Assembly (NCBI GenBank): GCA_037957365.1
Contig: JARHVA010000315.1
Span: forward strand, 2,873,501 to 2,937,500
DNA: 64,000 nucleotides
Direction: 5' to 3'
DNA from: Torreya grandis
Taxonomy: Eukaryota > Streptophyta > Pinopsida > Cupressales > Taxaceae
The notes under the pieces were generated by a model. It saw nothing but the letters and a program-made list of their open reading frames with translations, ran no database searches and was not told the origin of the DNA. Position 1 is the stretch's first letter. Each line of letters starts with the position of its first letter. Shown here piece after piece: positions 34,820-46,380 of the stretch. Position numbers and translations under genes: made by a program.

Positions 34820-35590
34820 AATTAATGGGTCCCAGGCAGATCTAAGGGATCACATTTAATTGGTCATCAAGATCAAACAATGCATAGATGGTCAAGGAGC
34901 TAATGAGTCAAGGATAAGTATCAAATGAGCGTGGGTTTTATCAAAAGATTAGTGCCTCATGGGAATTTGTACATAGACAAATCAATAGAGCAAATAGGGT
35001 CAAAGAATTAATAGCCTGAGTCAGCATTTGACAACCAATAAGCAAGATCGAGCCCATGGGACTTTTGACAAAGGTCAAGGAGACATTTTTTGACTTGAGT
35101 AAGCTAATATGAAGGAATTGGAACTTGAGTGTGATCTAGGTTTGAGTCAGGGTAAATATTTTAGGACCAAGCATCATCAATAGAGTTCCTTAAATACATG
35201 ATTAGTTTTTTAGACCTATTTCATTTGAAGGTCAACATTTGGTTTTCAAAATGAGACCAAGTATTGAGCTAAAAGAAAACAACTAATATGATTAGTTTTC
35301 AATATATAAAGAGATCCATGCTTAGATATTGTGATAGGAATAGGTACATTTAGCCATTCAAAATAGACCAAATAAGACTCTATCAATTTTAAGGCATAAA
35401 TGATTTATCCTCATCAGTAGATCAAGTGAAAATTGCATGGAATCTCGAGATGAAGACCTGGTGGTTGAATAAGGATGATGGAGCATTAAATTCTTTTGTA
35501 AAGCTTTAAAGTTTTCTCCTTGATAAGATTATGACTCAACATCCTCAAGAATGCCAATCTGCTCAGTTCCTTATCTCTATCATCCCTTTT

Positions 35591-35602
35591 TTATATAAAT
35601 AC
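35591..35602 (+). promoter_or_regulatory. LARD LTR TATA box (left)
   Basis: ttatataaatac lies about 700 bp before the LTR end and about 100 bp before an AATAAA polyadenylation-like signal at about 35693. The right LTR has tctataaatata at 40046-40057 in the same place. Confidence 0.65.
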
Positions 35603-36285
35603 AAGATTTTAAGCCTTGAAAATAGCTTGGTAATCCCTCTCTTAGGCATGACTAGACTCTACCTAGATTTGATCTTTGTAACCTCTTGAGATAAATAAAG
35701 GACTCTTTTTAGATCTTATTATTTTCGTATAGTGTGTTAATGTTAGATTGATTTGCATATGTGGTAGAAACCTCTCCCTTATCAAATCCTAATCTCACCT
35801 AGCTACTAGATTATATTATTTTGTAGGTCATGTTTAGTGTTAAATATCATTTGATTAAAGTTAGCAAGTGAATACATTGACTGGTTAGTGCCTTAAATCA
35901 GGCCTCTCCATCACTTCCCTTAGGTTTTGATCATTTGGTGAACCTTTACATGAAATCCTAATGCATAAACAATAATTTGGAGTTGTAGATCTGATCTCAT
36001 TAGTGTTTGTTATAATTTTAGATAGAGTGGATGAATAATCACATTACTGGTGCATCACTTCCTTTCCATGTTTTTATAAATTGTTACCCATTTCTCTCTC
36101 TCTCTCTTTTTCCTATCAAATTTTAGTTTAGGTGATATATCTAGAAGGAATCTAGACTTCTCTAGAGGTCTAATCCATTATTAGGATACCCACAGCCTAG
36201 AATTAGTCCCATGTTGGTCTAGATTTGAGCAGAGGACCTGAAGAATCCCCTTACTCAGCTAGGGTGCAATCTAGGACACTAATAA

Positions 36286-36306
36286 TTTTGGCACACCTAG
36301 TGGGAC
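36286..36306 (+). other. LARD primer-binding site
   Basis: ttttggcacacctagtggga directly after the left LTR resembles the TTTGGCACGCCYGGTGGGA-type sites of plant gypsy elements. The tRNA partner is not assigned. Confidence 0.6.
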
Positions 36307-36439
36307 AAATTGGAGTTTTCCTTGGTGAAATTATAGTTGTATTGGTGTTATTCATGACTAATTTGGTGATTCCAAGGTCAAATAATTGCTTCTAATAGTC
36401 TAGGTAGTTTCATTTTTGTTGCACTATCTTGATGTTATT

Positions 36440-36700
36440 TTCATGGCTATGTATGAAGAAAATACATATGCTATACCTCATTATCAACCTTGTGATAGAT
36501 CATACCAGCCTTGTCATGATCCATATGAGCCTTGTTATGAGCCCAGTTAGCCTTACCAAGAATTTTAACAAAGGCATGATGAGCCTTATCAAATTTCCCA
36601 TGATCCTTATTATCAAGAGCATGACTCTTACCTTATGAATCATGTCAATCTCAATACTAGATTTCACCTTTCCCATGTGGCTATGATGTTTCATATGAGT
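36440..36700 (+). pseudogene. Pro/Tyr/His-rich decayed frame at the LARD internal start
   Basis: The first internal reading starts with an ATG near 36443 (MAMYEENTYAIPHYQPCD) and continues with repeated DPYEPCYEP-, DEPYQ- and DPYYQEHD-like turns, then loses frame. It may be a divergent or replaced Gag N-terminus. No known domain. Confidence 0.4.
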
Positions 36701-37375
36701 AGTCTTGTTTATCAGAAAATATGGATGAGATAGATCTTAAACTTCTAGAATATGTAATAAAAGTATGTTCATATCCCCAGTATGAAGAACTGAATGACCA
36801 GTTTCAAAATGTGTCTAATGATCTAGAAGAGAGGCATGAGTTTAGGACTTTTGTATTAGATAAAGCAAAGGCTTATGAGAGATAGAAAGGTGAATTGAAT
36901 TAGTTTTCTCAAGGACCCCTTTGTGTTCCTTACCAATCTTCATAAGTTCCTTATTCTTATGAGATTCTTGACCATAATCAGTATGTGCCAATGAATATTC
37001 CTAGTTGGAATCAAGATTCTATTCAAGAAGCTATTCTTGTGCCTATTTAGGATCCTATTCAAGAGGCTAAACCTTATTATATTTCACTTAATTCACCACT
37101 TACACCTCAATCTCATGTTATCCATGAGGACAAAAAGGTTTTAGACCTTGATGAGATAATGGCCAAGTGGAAGAAGCAGAATATAGGAATTCCAAAAAGT
37201 TTCTCTTTCCCTCCTCTTCAATATTCCCTAAATGGTTCTTTTTACCCTCAAGATACAAAAATATGATCTTGATCAACCTCCCATGCTTCATAATCCCTCT
37301 CAAAAAAATTAATTTCATCACCCTCCCACCATCTCCCTTCTTCAGGAGGAGCTTATTCTATGGGAAATAGAGTAA

Positions 37376-38011
37376 GAGGTTGCAGCTACAAGTCAAGATC
37401 TTGGGGAATGTGAAGAGGATGCTTCAAGTGTGTATGATGAAAATTTATTCATTGATACCTCACTTGAGGTAAAATTTGAAACTGAGATTGTAACTAATTT
37501 TGAATAAGTTATCTGAGGTATGCAGAAAAAGGCTGATCTTGATATGGAAGAAATCCACGAGGAATTGGTACAATATGAAGTCATAAATAAGGTTGAGATA
37601 TCTCCACTTGAGAAGGATCAAGATACCTTTCAAAATGATCTTATTCAAATTAATCAAAGTGAAGAGCAAAAAGATGATTGATAGTTATATCTTGAATCTC
37701 TACAAGAGATTGAAAATCTTTGTAAGGATATGTTTCCCATTGGAGAGCATGCTTGTGAGAAGTTTGATCAAGAATCACCTATTCAAGATCATGATGCAGC
37801 TTGGGTTGACTATTCATAGTTCCTTGAAGATCTTGATGAACTTGCAGTAGTGCATAAGAAATATGAGGTCACTCAAGGATAATACATAGATGAGACGTCA
37901 CTTGACAATGTTGTAGTTGACAAGTAGTATGAAAAGTATCTTGAAGTGCAAGATGAGTTTGTATTTATTGGTGACTGGTTTACTATTGATGGCTCATTTC
38001 AAGAGATGTAA
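37376..38011 (+). pseudogene. Acidic protein relic of unknown family in the LARD
   Basis: A single plus-strand frame of 211 codons runs without frameshift but with six internal stops. It reads TSQDLGECEEDASSVYDENL, DLDMEEIHEELVQYEV, LEKDQDTFQNDLIQI, YLESLQEIENLCKDMF, FLEDLDELAVVHKKYEV and ends GDWFTIDGSFQEM. It is Asp/Glu-rich, predicted helical, and has no motif of Gag, protease, RT or integrase. The long run without an indel suggests it was coding until recently in element terms. Role unknown. Confidence 0.55.
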
Positions 38012-38382
38012 AGATAAATAATTGACAAAAAGAGTGCCTTTTCAATGGTCATGTTCAATAAACACTTTACTTTACAACTTGTACCTTGTCTTAAAATGAG
38101 AAAATTTATGAATTTCCTTTTTGATCCAGGTTGATCATGTTTTGTTATGGTTAATTAGTTAGTTTGTTTATATTTTGTCCTAGATAAGTGCTTTGTTTGT
38201 AAATTTTGCTTTATTAGGATAATTTCCTTATGTTTTTATTTATTTCCTTCCCTGTTTTGGTGGAGACCATTATCTTTGAAAATCAAGAGGTCGCTTACAA
38301 TCATTTATTATGAGTCCAAGAGTCATGTACATGGTCTAAGTTTGAGCATAGCAGGCATGCTTCCTAGCTAAGTCACTAAAGA

Positions 38383-40729
38383 TGTTGGCCATTTTTTCCC
38401 TACATACAGAGCTTTCAAGGACTGAGCAATGTTCTTGATTGAGAGGACCCAATGATTGAAGAGGGAGATCATATTACTTGCAATGCTTTTGAAACACTTT
38501 AAGAAAGCTAAAAGTGTAATTTTATTGATATTAGAGAAAGAGGTCTACAGAGTAAATGGAAGATCCATATAAGTTTTCACAAGAAAATCTTGTAGTTTAG
38601 GTCATGGACAATTTTTATTATGCTTTAGATGTTCATTCGAGCTTCCAAAGAATAATAAAAATCTCAAAAGAATAAGTCTAGGGAGCTAGATGGTCATCAA
38701 GACATCACTCAAAAATGAAATGGCTAGCTAACTTGTGCATTTAATTTCTTTTCTCAGAAAGCCTTTCAAGCCCTCAAGTTATGTGGACATGTTGATCTTA
38801 GTAATTGGATCATCCCCTTATAGATTTGTGCCTCCATGAATTTTTTGATTCAAGATCCAAGCCTTTAAAGTTGACCCAACAGATGAATATGTTCGCATGA
38901 AAGTCAAGTTTAAATTCAGGTGAAAATTTATCAACTCTTAAATTTGATGGTCTGTAGGACATCAGATATAGTCTTATGATGTCAAAATAAATCTTAGGCA
39001 AAAAATCATACGAGTTTAAAATTGGCAGTTTACAGGATGTCAATGACGGTCATGCAAATGTCAAATGACAGTCGTGCGAACATCAAAGTTAAATTCATGT
39101 AAAAACCATTGAAGCTTAAATTTAATAGTCTATGAGATGTCAAATACGTCCACATGAATGTTAAATGACATTCACATAGACATCAATTGTAACACATAGT
39201 AAAGAGCCATTAGGTTTTAAGCAGTGGGTCCTAGGTAAATCTAAGGGCTCACATTTAATCGCTCATCAAGATTGGACGGTGAAAATATGGTCAAGGAGTC
39301 AGCAAATCCAAGGAGCTAATGAGTCAAGGGTAAGTGTCAAAAGCATGTGGGTCCTAGCATAAGATCAATGTCTCATGGGCATCTATGTATAGGCAGATCA
39401 AGGAAGTGAATAGGGTGAAAGATTCAATAGCTCGAGTCAACATTTGACAACCAATAATCAAGATCGAGCCCAGGGGCCTTTTGATAGAGGTTGAGGAGAT
39501 ATTTTTTGACTCGAGTAAGATGATATAAAGGAAATAAAGCTTGAGCATGATCTGAGTTAAGTCAAGGTGAATATTTTAGGACCAATCATCATCAGCTGAG
39601 CTTCTTAAAGATAGGATTGGTCTTTTAGACCTATTTCAGTCAAAGGTTAACATTTGGTTTTTGAAATGAGACCAAGCATTGAGCTATAGGAAAACCAATA
39701 ATATTATTGGTTTTCAGTCTATAAATAGATCTATGCTCAAATATTGTGATGCAAATAGGTACATCCAGCCATTAAAAAGAGACCAAACAAGACTCTATCA
39801 ATTTCAAGGCATAAAATATTTGTCCTCATCAACAGATCATGTGGAACTAGCATGGAATCTCGAGATGAAGACCTGGAAATTGAATAAGGATCATGAAGCA
39901 TTAAATTATTTTGCAAAGATTTAAAGTTTCCTCCTTGATAATAATATGACTTAACATCCTTGAGAATTTTAATCCGTCATGAGCAGTTGGACCTCATTCA
40001 ATGTTTTCTATCTACTTAGTTCCTTCTCTCTCTCATCCCTTTTTTCTATAAATATAGGCTTCTAAGCCTTAAACATAGCTTGGTAATTCCTCTCTTGGGC
40101 ATGACTAGACTCTACCCAGATTTGATCTTTGTAACCTCTTGAGATAAATAAAGGACTCTTTTCATATCTTATTATTCTAGTATAGTGTGTTAATGTTAGA
40201 TTGATTTGCATGTGGTAGAAACCTCTCCCATGTCAAATCATGATCTCACCTAGCTACTAGATCATATCATTTTGTAGGTCATATTTATTGTTAAATGTCA
40301 TTTGATTAAAGATAACAAGTGAATACATTGACTGGTTAGTGCCTTAAATCAAGTTTTTCCATCACTTCCTTTAGGTTTTGATCATTTGGTGAATCTTTGT
40401 ACGAAATACTAATTCATAAACAACCATTTGGAGTTACAGATCTGATCTCATTAGTGTTTGTTAGAAGTTTAGATGGAGTGGATGAATAATCACATTACTA
40501 GTACATCACCTCCTTTACATGTTTTTATGTGTTGTTACCCATTTCTCTCTCTTTTCCCAGTCAAGTTTTAGTTTAGGTGATAGATCTAGAAGGAAGTCAA
40601 CCTTCTCTAGAGGTCTGATCCATTATTAGGATACCCACATGCTAGGATCAGTTCCATGTTGGTCTAGATTTGAGCAGAGAACTGAAAAAATCCTCTTGCT
40701 CAGCTAGGGTCCAATCTTGAAAACCAACA
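38383..40729 (+). repeat. LARD 3' LTR (2347 bp)
   Basis: Starts TGTTGGCCATTTTTTCC and ends AAAACCAACA. It carries an extra segment of about 35 bp near 39970-40010 relative to the left LTR and a 22-bp loss in the first 100-bp unit. Confidence 0.9.
40046..40057 (+). promoter_or_regulatory. LARD LTR TATA box (right)
   Basis: tctataaatata, followed about 100 bp later by aataaa at about 40147. It is positionally equivalent to the site at 35591. Confidence 0.6.
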
Positions 40730-43700
40730 ATAATAACAAATGATATTCTTGATTTTATATTTTATCCTATCAGAAGGCAAATTTAAAGCAAACTACTCAT
40801 ATATATTTGGTCAAAATATAAGGTTATTTGAATCAAATGCCACTGACATAAAATCATTACCTCGGTACATAATTGTTAAAAAATTTAAATCTCCATTTAA
40901 GCATGACATTTTATATAAACTTGCCTAAATCCCCATTTGACTATGCAAGACCGATTTTTGGCCTTATTGGAATTATAGCTAAGCAATCAAATAAAGTATT
41001 ATCTTATTTTTATGAAATTATAGAGATTATTTTCCAAATTTCTTGAAAATGGTGATTTGGGTTTGTCTTAAATTTTGATATCTTGTTCCCACATAACCAC
41101 TTAAAAAACCCACAAATTTTAAGAGAAATCTAGTTAACAAATATGAATATATGTTCATTTTTTAGACAGGTTTGGTGAAAAACTAACAAATTCCTCAACT
41201 CAACTTCATAAACAGAAATTACTTCAACTAGTAAAGATTATCTTCTACAGGGTATGTGCCATATATGAATATTAAATTGTAAATATTATTAAACCAAATA
41301 CAACACAAAACCTCTTGTCCATTTTGGAGTAATAAGGTGCAACATCTACTAGATGCATAATTGGTGCAACCTAAGATTATGCTAAGAACAAAACACAATA
41401 TTTATTTATTTTTAAATATTGAGAATTAAATTTCTAAGATATAACTGAATGCCAAAATCTGAATGCACTAGGTTATTATCCATGAATGATACAATAATAT
41501 AATAGACAGAAAATCAAAATATCTATATTATATATATCAATAAAAATTCTCAAAGGAAATCATGCCTAGATCAAAGACAAGTTCCCTCATTTTAGCATCT
41601 TCCACTAAGCCAAAGAGCATTCTCCTCTCTCTTTCTAGACTTTGAAACTAAATATTAAGCACTCCATAATTTTTTTTATGCAATTTCAATCTAATCTTGG
41701 TTTATGTCTATTCATAGAAGTCCTTTCGAAATCTAAAATATCAAAAACTTGCCATGAGGTTACCCTTTATATATGCATTGTTGATTCCCAGTCGCTATTA
41801 AACCTAAAGAAAAGCTTGATGGTGTCATTTGGCCTAGGGAATATATGCGGGTGAAACAAGGCAAATGGAATTTCCATGCATTTCAAATGTATGCCAAATA
41901 ATTTATTTGAAGTTACCAAGGTTAAAGGTCCAACCACTCAGTTGAATCAAAACAACTGTCTGGACACTGTAGAAAACCAACAAAAGTTTTTGCTCACATA
42001 AAAACACATTCAATGAGATCTCAATATCCTTAAAGGCTTTCATAAGTTGAGGTGCCCATTGATGAATATTGGTCTTCTCAAAAAAAAAATCAATCATGCC
42101 CTGCATTTCAAGGATAAAAAACTACCAACACATTCCATTCTCTTCCTTCTTCTTTTTTTAATTTTATTTTCGTTATTGCTTTCTTGGGCTCTTCAAGAAT
42201 TAATATACATTATTTTGGTCTTTTCAAAAAAAGATGTATTAATTCTAAATCTAGGAAAATATTTTTTTATTTTCCCAAACAACAAGGCATTGGACATCTA
42301 TCTTCCCCTTTAGCATCTCAAGGTATTTTTTTTTTTAGATCACCACAGATAATAATTGCTACGTTGTTGCCAAATATCTCACCTAGATCTTAATTTGGAT
42401 CAAAAGATGCGCCAAGGTAATCTCTTTTAATTATTTTTATCTTGTTTTTATTTTTATTTTTCTTTCTCCATCTCTGTGTTTTTTTTTTTAGGGTATAAAT
42501 CATCCCTATTTTATTTATCTTAGAAGAAACATGATATTTATACTAAGCCGTTTATAAGGGTCAATATTATAATAGATTTATTATTCAACCATGTCAAGAC
42601 AATGTTCTTTTTATGCAATTCCATGAGGCTACAAGTGTTTCTTGACCAAGACATAGATAGAGTATTATTTGACCAAGACATAGCTAGTGTGATCAAGGTT
42701 GGCATAGGCCTCAATATCATATTCGTAAGGTCCCAACATAAAAATTTAGTGGATATTTAATCAAAGAGTGATACTTAATTTGTAAGCTAGCTCATCTAGC
42801 TAGAGCCTTTAATGCTCATCAATGGGGAGAGTAATAGGAGATGGTATAGAATTTGACATATTTGTCGATAAGCAACAAATATATTTATGAACAATAAGTC
42901 CTTCCAATCAATCTATTGAAGAGCACTTGTATGAGGTGCTTATTACACATCTTTCCATTTATTTATCTTCGATTGATCAAGAAGAGATAAGAGATAATAA
43001 AACTCTTATAAGAAGATACCAATCAACCATTGTCAGTAGTCTTTCAATCACCATCAGCTCTTAATCCATGATAAAACACTTTACAACCAATAACAGCTAA
43101 TTACATGGCCACAATGACAATGCCAATATGCACCCACCTTTTCTATGTGATATAAGGGCCAACTAAAGAGAATTTTTGTATGATCATAAGACACACAATG
43201 AATATTTCTAGGAGGTTCAAGACAACTTCAAATAATACTCACACACACAAAGGCAAACAAGGCAAAGATAAAGATGATATCCCTCAAAAACCTTATATCA
43301 TAAAGCGGGGCATGACACACTATCTTGGCCATATACACTTTGATCAACATCACTATCAGTTTGACTATTGTGTTTTTAATTTAGAGGGAATGGATTATTA
43401 CCTAAATTCAGTTCAACTGAGGGATGGTTACCCAAATTCAAATAAAAATTTGGGTTAGCTCTTGCTTTGCTCTTTGTGAAATGTGCCATAGATGCTAGGC
43501 TCAACATGAAATGACACAATTTAGGTTTTAGGACTTGAATGTGAATTTTGAATCTATGAGTGTTTTGGTTTGTTTTTTATTTAATTTTAGTTAACTTTTG
43601 TTTTAGATAGCAAAATCATATTTCTTCATATAAAAATAATTAAAAAAACCAAGTAAAACTGTCAACTAGGAATGATTGCAAACAAAATGACATGGTAAAT

Positions 43701-45401
43701 GGTAATCTGGATAAGGTCTTGAAGTATTTATGAGCTCTCATAAATACTTATTCACCTATTGGATAGTGTCAGCCCAATGTTTCAGAGCACTGACTACATA
43801 TGATTTTGTGCTTGTAGCCCAGTAAACTTGGTTTTGAGGGTAGGTGAGAATAAATTCTTGAGGCTAATCACTTACTAGTACACCACAAATATGATAGTAA
43901 AAGGGATACATAAGGTTCAAAATTTATACAAATATTTCTATATTATCCTTGATAATCCTTCTAGTACATGAGGCTCAAAATTTTATCGAAGAAGAAATCT
44001 AATAATGGGCCATTTGCAGGAGGATCTTGCCCCTTCATGATCACTTTAGCCATAAGATTTCATTGAAGTGCTACTATAAATTAAATTATTTGAGAGTAAT
44101 GTCTGATAGTTTAGTGTTAAGAATAAATCTTTTGATTTCACGAGCTATGATTTATACATAGTCATTATACTTTTATGACACTTGTCACTTAATTTATATA
44201 CCCTGTAAGATGTACGGGGTTGGTATGTATGTTGGGTATCAATTCCCAATTATCAAGCTCTAAGGACTCGCAAAAAAGTGGTGAAATCCACCCTGCACAA
44301 CCAAAATAAAATGACCAACACTTATTTCTAATTATCAAGTATCATCACCAAAATGACATGAAGGGAAGAACATACGTAAGCATAATCAAGATAAAAAAGT
44401 CACAAAGTTATTTTTTATTTTTGAATATTGTCACCAATTCGATGCCAAAGAAAGATCATACACAAATTTACAATACAAACACGAATCAAGATTTATAATG
44501 AAAAAAATATATAATCTAATTACTAGAAAAATAAAAATGATTTTTTTACTAGTAAGAATTAAAAAAATTTACATAAGCATTGTTAACAAAATAAAAATAA
44601 GATTAGAAATAAAATAACATCAAATGTTTTATTTTAGTTTAACTTTATGTTTCTTTGGCAAGTGACTTGCACAAAACAATCAGTAAATTCTTTGTAAAGA
44701 GGTAAGCAATCCACATATCCTGTGAGTTAGCCAAACTAGAAGCAAAAAATGAAGATAAATCCAAAAGACTAACTTTCACAACAAATATCCAATAAGATTA
44801 GAAACAAGAAGTTAGGAGTTAAAAACAACAAATATGTAAGAAATCAAGATTATAAATGAAAAAAATTGAAATGTGTGATTTTTATGACAAATATAAAATC
44901 CAAAGTAGAATATTTGTTCATGGTTGCATTATCCTTTTTGATATCTTTGTTTTAGCATGAATGGGAGGTCAAATGGACCCTTGAGGCAAAATTTATGGCC
45001 TCCAAAAGATGGCACTCTAGATTAGTAGTCCAGGCCAGATATTTATAGTTTGAGATGCCATAATAGTTTGTGAGAAGAAAAAGTAAAAAGACCTATGAAT
45101 ATTATGAATTTTTAGCTCAAAATAAATCAAAACCCTTCAAATAGAATGTTAATAATGTAATCTTCGATGTTGTTTGAAACCCTGTAAAAAGAATAAAAAA
45201 TAACTGAAATGTTTTTGATCCTCAGGAATAGCCTAATATGCACAAAAGGAGAGCATATGCATTTCAATTATCGTTAAACATTTGGAAGCTTCAAAGAAAA
45301 AAATATTAAGGGATTGTGAATCCTACAAGTTATACCAAAATGTAATACAAAAGCAAGATTATTATATGGTTAGCCAAAATCTAAAATAAATAAAAATGCT
45401 A
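40730..45401. other. Unassigned AT-rich DNA
   Basis: Nothing is confidently recognised. A minus-strand 67-codon frame (42106-41903, WAPQLMKAFKDIEISLNVFL) is preceded by a cag splice-like border. A plus-strand 92-codon frame (43180-43458, with KGKQGKDKDDIPQKPY and GHIHFDQHHYQFDYC) has a natural composition. Neither matches a family I know. A 30-bp local duplication around tgaccaagacatag lies at 42642-42682. Poly-T rich runs occur at about 42150-42500. Confidence 0.35.
43180..43458 (+). CDS. Unrecognised 92-codon frame
   Basis: Starts MIIRHTMNISRRFK and contains a basic KGKQGKDKDD stretch, then a His/Tyr/Phe-rich GHIHFDQHHYQFDYC. No known domain, no clear promoter, and it lies in AT-rich DNA with no identified neighbour genes. 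It may be a relic exon or chance. Confidence 0.2.
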   Translation: MIIRHTMNISRRFKTTSNNTHTHKGKQGKDKDDIPQKPYIIKRGMTHYLGHIHFDQHHYQFDYCVFNLEGMDYYLNSVQLRDGYPNSNKNLG

Positions 45402-46380
45402 AATAATATATTCTAGTCTACTTTAGATGAACTATCTAAAAATAAAGTAAATAAGGGATGATTAAAAATATCAAATATCATACTTTCACTTACTCTTTTA
45501 TATATTGGATATCACTCGGATTGATCATGATTATAGTTGTAAAGGCTTGATTGAGACATGTCGGTGATTCGACAACACTTCTCCTTACAATGTTGATGTT
45601 TGATTGATTTAATTGATGATTTAAAGCTTCAATGGATAGTCTTTAGATAACACTTCATTGTATAATTCAATCTTAGTATAAATAAAGGTGAATGGCTCCA
45701 TTTATAGATTTGGTTTGATTAATGAGAGTCATTTATCTTGGATGGAGATAAACAGTAGAAGACGATTGAATTAATAAGAGACTATTAAATTATTTAGTAG
45801 AATATTAGGAGTGGAAAATAGGTGGGGATATTGGATCTATGGAAGATAAAATGAGATTATTTGATTTGATAGTAGAGGTTGGTGGAATGTGAGGTAGAAT
45901 ATTAAATTTAGAGATATGAATTTTTGAATTATAAATTTTAGATCATAAAAGATAGGTGGAGCCTATGACATTATTGAAATTTGGAAAGAAGGATCTTTGG
46001 ATTATAAAATTTAGATGATGAGAGATAGGGAGACCTTATGGCCTCATTAAATTTTAGAAAGAAGGATCTTTGGATTATAAAATTAAGAAGATGTGAGACA
46101 AGTGAAACCTGTGGCATCATTGAAATTTAGAAAGTGGAAGGAGGTGAAAGATGATGTCATAATATGGGGATTATTTTATTTTTAGTTTTTGATTATCTTA
46201 GATATTCAAAATCCATAAAATTAAGAAAGGATTAGTTAATTAATTTAAATTAATTAACTAATGAAATATGATGCAAATTTTATAAGATTGAAGATGGTTA
46301 TGGAATAAAAAATTATCTGACTAGTAAAAGTTTGGAATGTTAGTGCAAATATAAGATTAATAAGTTAAAATTAACATGGA
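45402..46380. repeat. Dispersed repeat, copy B (979 bp)
   Basis: Second copy of 13541-14520, same orientation and nearly identical length. It keeps the TATA box, the 81-codon frame (broken) and the three gatctttggattataaaat blocks. Confidence 0.85.
45413..45658 (-). pseudogene. Broken copy of the 81-residue hypothetical protein
   Basis: Same 81-codon span as 13552-13797, with no indel but TGA stops at codons 10 and 49. Conserved parts are SIKHQHCKE, NYNHDQS, YPIYKRVSE and LDSSS. A TATAAATGG element lies at about 45695-45710 on the minus strand. Confidence 0.5.

Larger units (their letters stand above)
33960..36284 (+). repeat. LARD 5' LTR (2325 bp)
   Basis: Aligns along its length with 38383-40729. 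It contains a triplicated 100-bp block (34520-34819), a TATA box at about 35591 and an AATAAA signal about 100 bp later, in the order expected for U3, R and U5. Confidence 0.9.
33960..40729 (+). mobile_element. Large non-autonomous LTR retrotransposon (LARD-like)
   Basis: Two LTRs (33960-36284, 2325 bp; 38383-40729, 2347 bp) start TGTTGGCCATTTTT. The right one ends AACCAACA and the left has decayed to CACTAATA. Flanks are gtaat on the left and ataat on the right, a four-of-five match expected for an old 5-bp target duplication. A gypsy-like primer site ttttggcacacctagtggga follows the left LTR. The internal 2.1 kb holds no RT, RNase H or integrase, only a decayed acidic frame and a Pro/Tyr-rich stretch. 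LTR divergence looks higher than in the copia element (about 15 percent by eye), so it is older. Mobility would have depended on another gypsy element. Confidence 0.88.

Noticed and set aside
13541..46380. Dispersed repeats A and B as LTRs of one giant element
   Set aside because: They are direct repeats but lack TG/CA ends, primer site or purine tract, and several independent elements lie between them.
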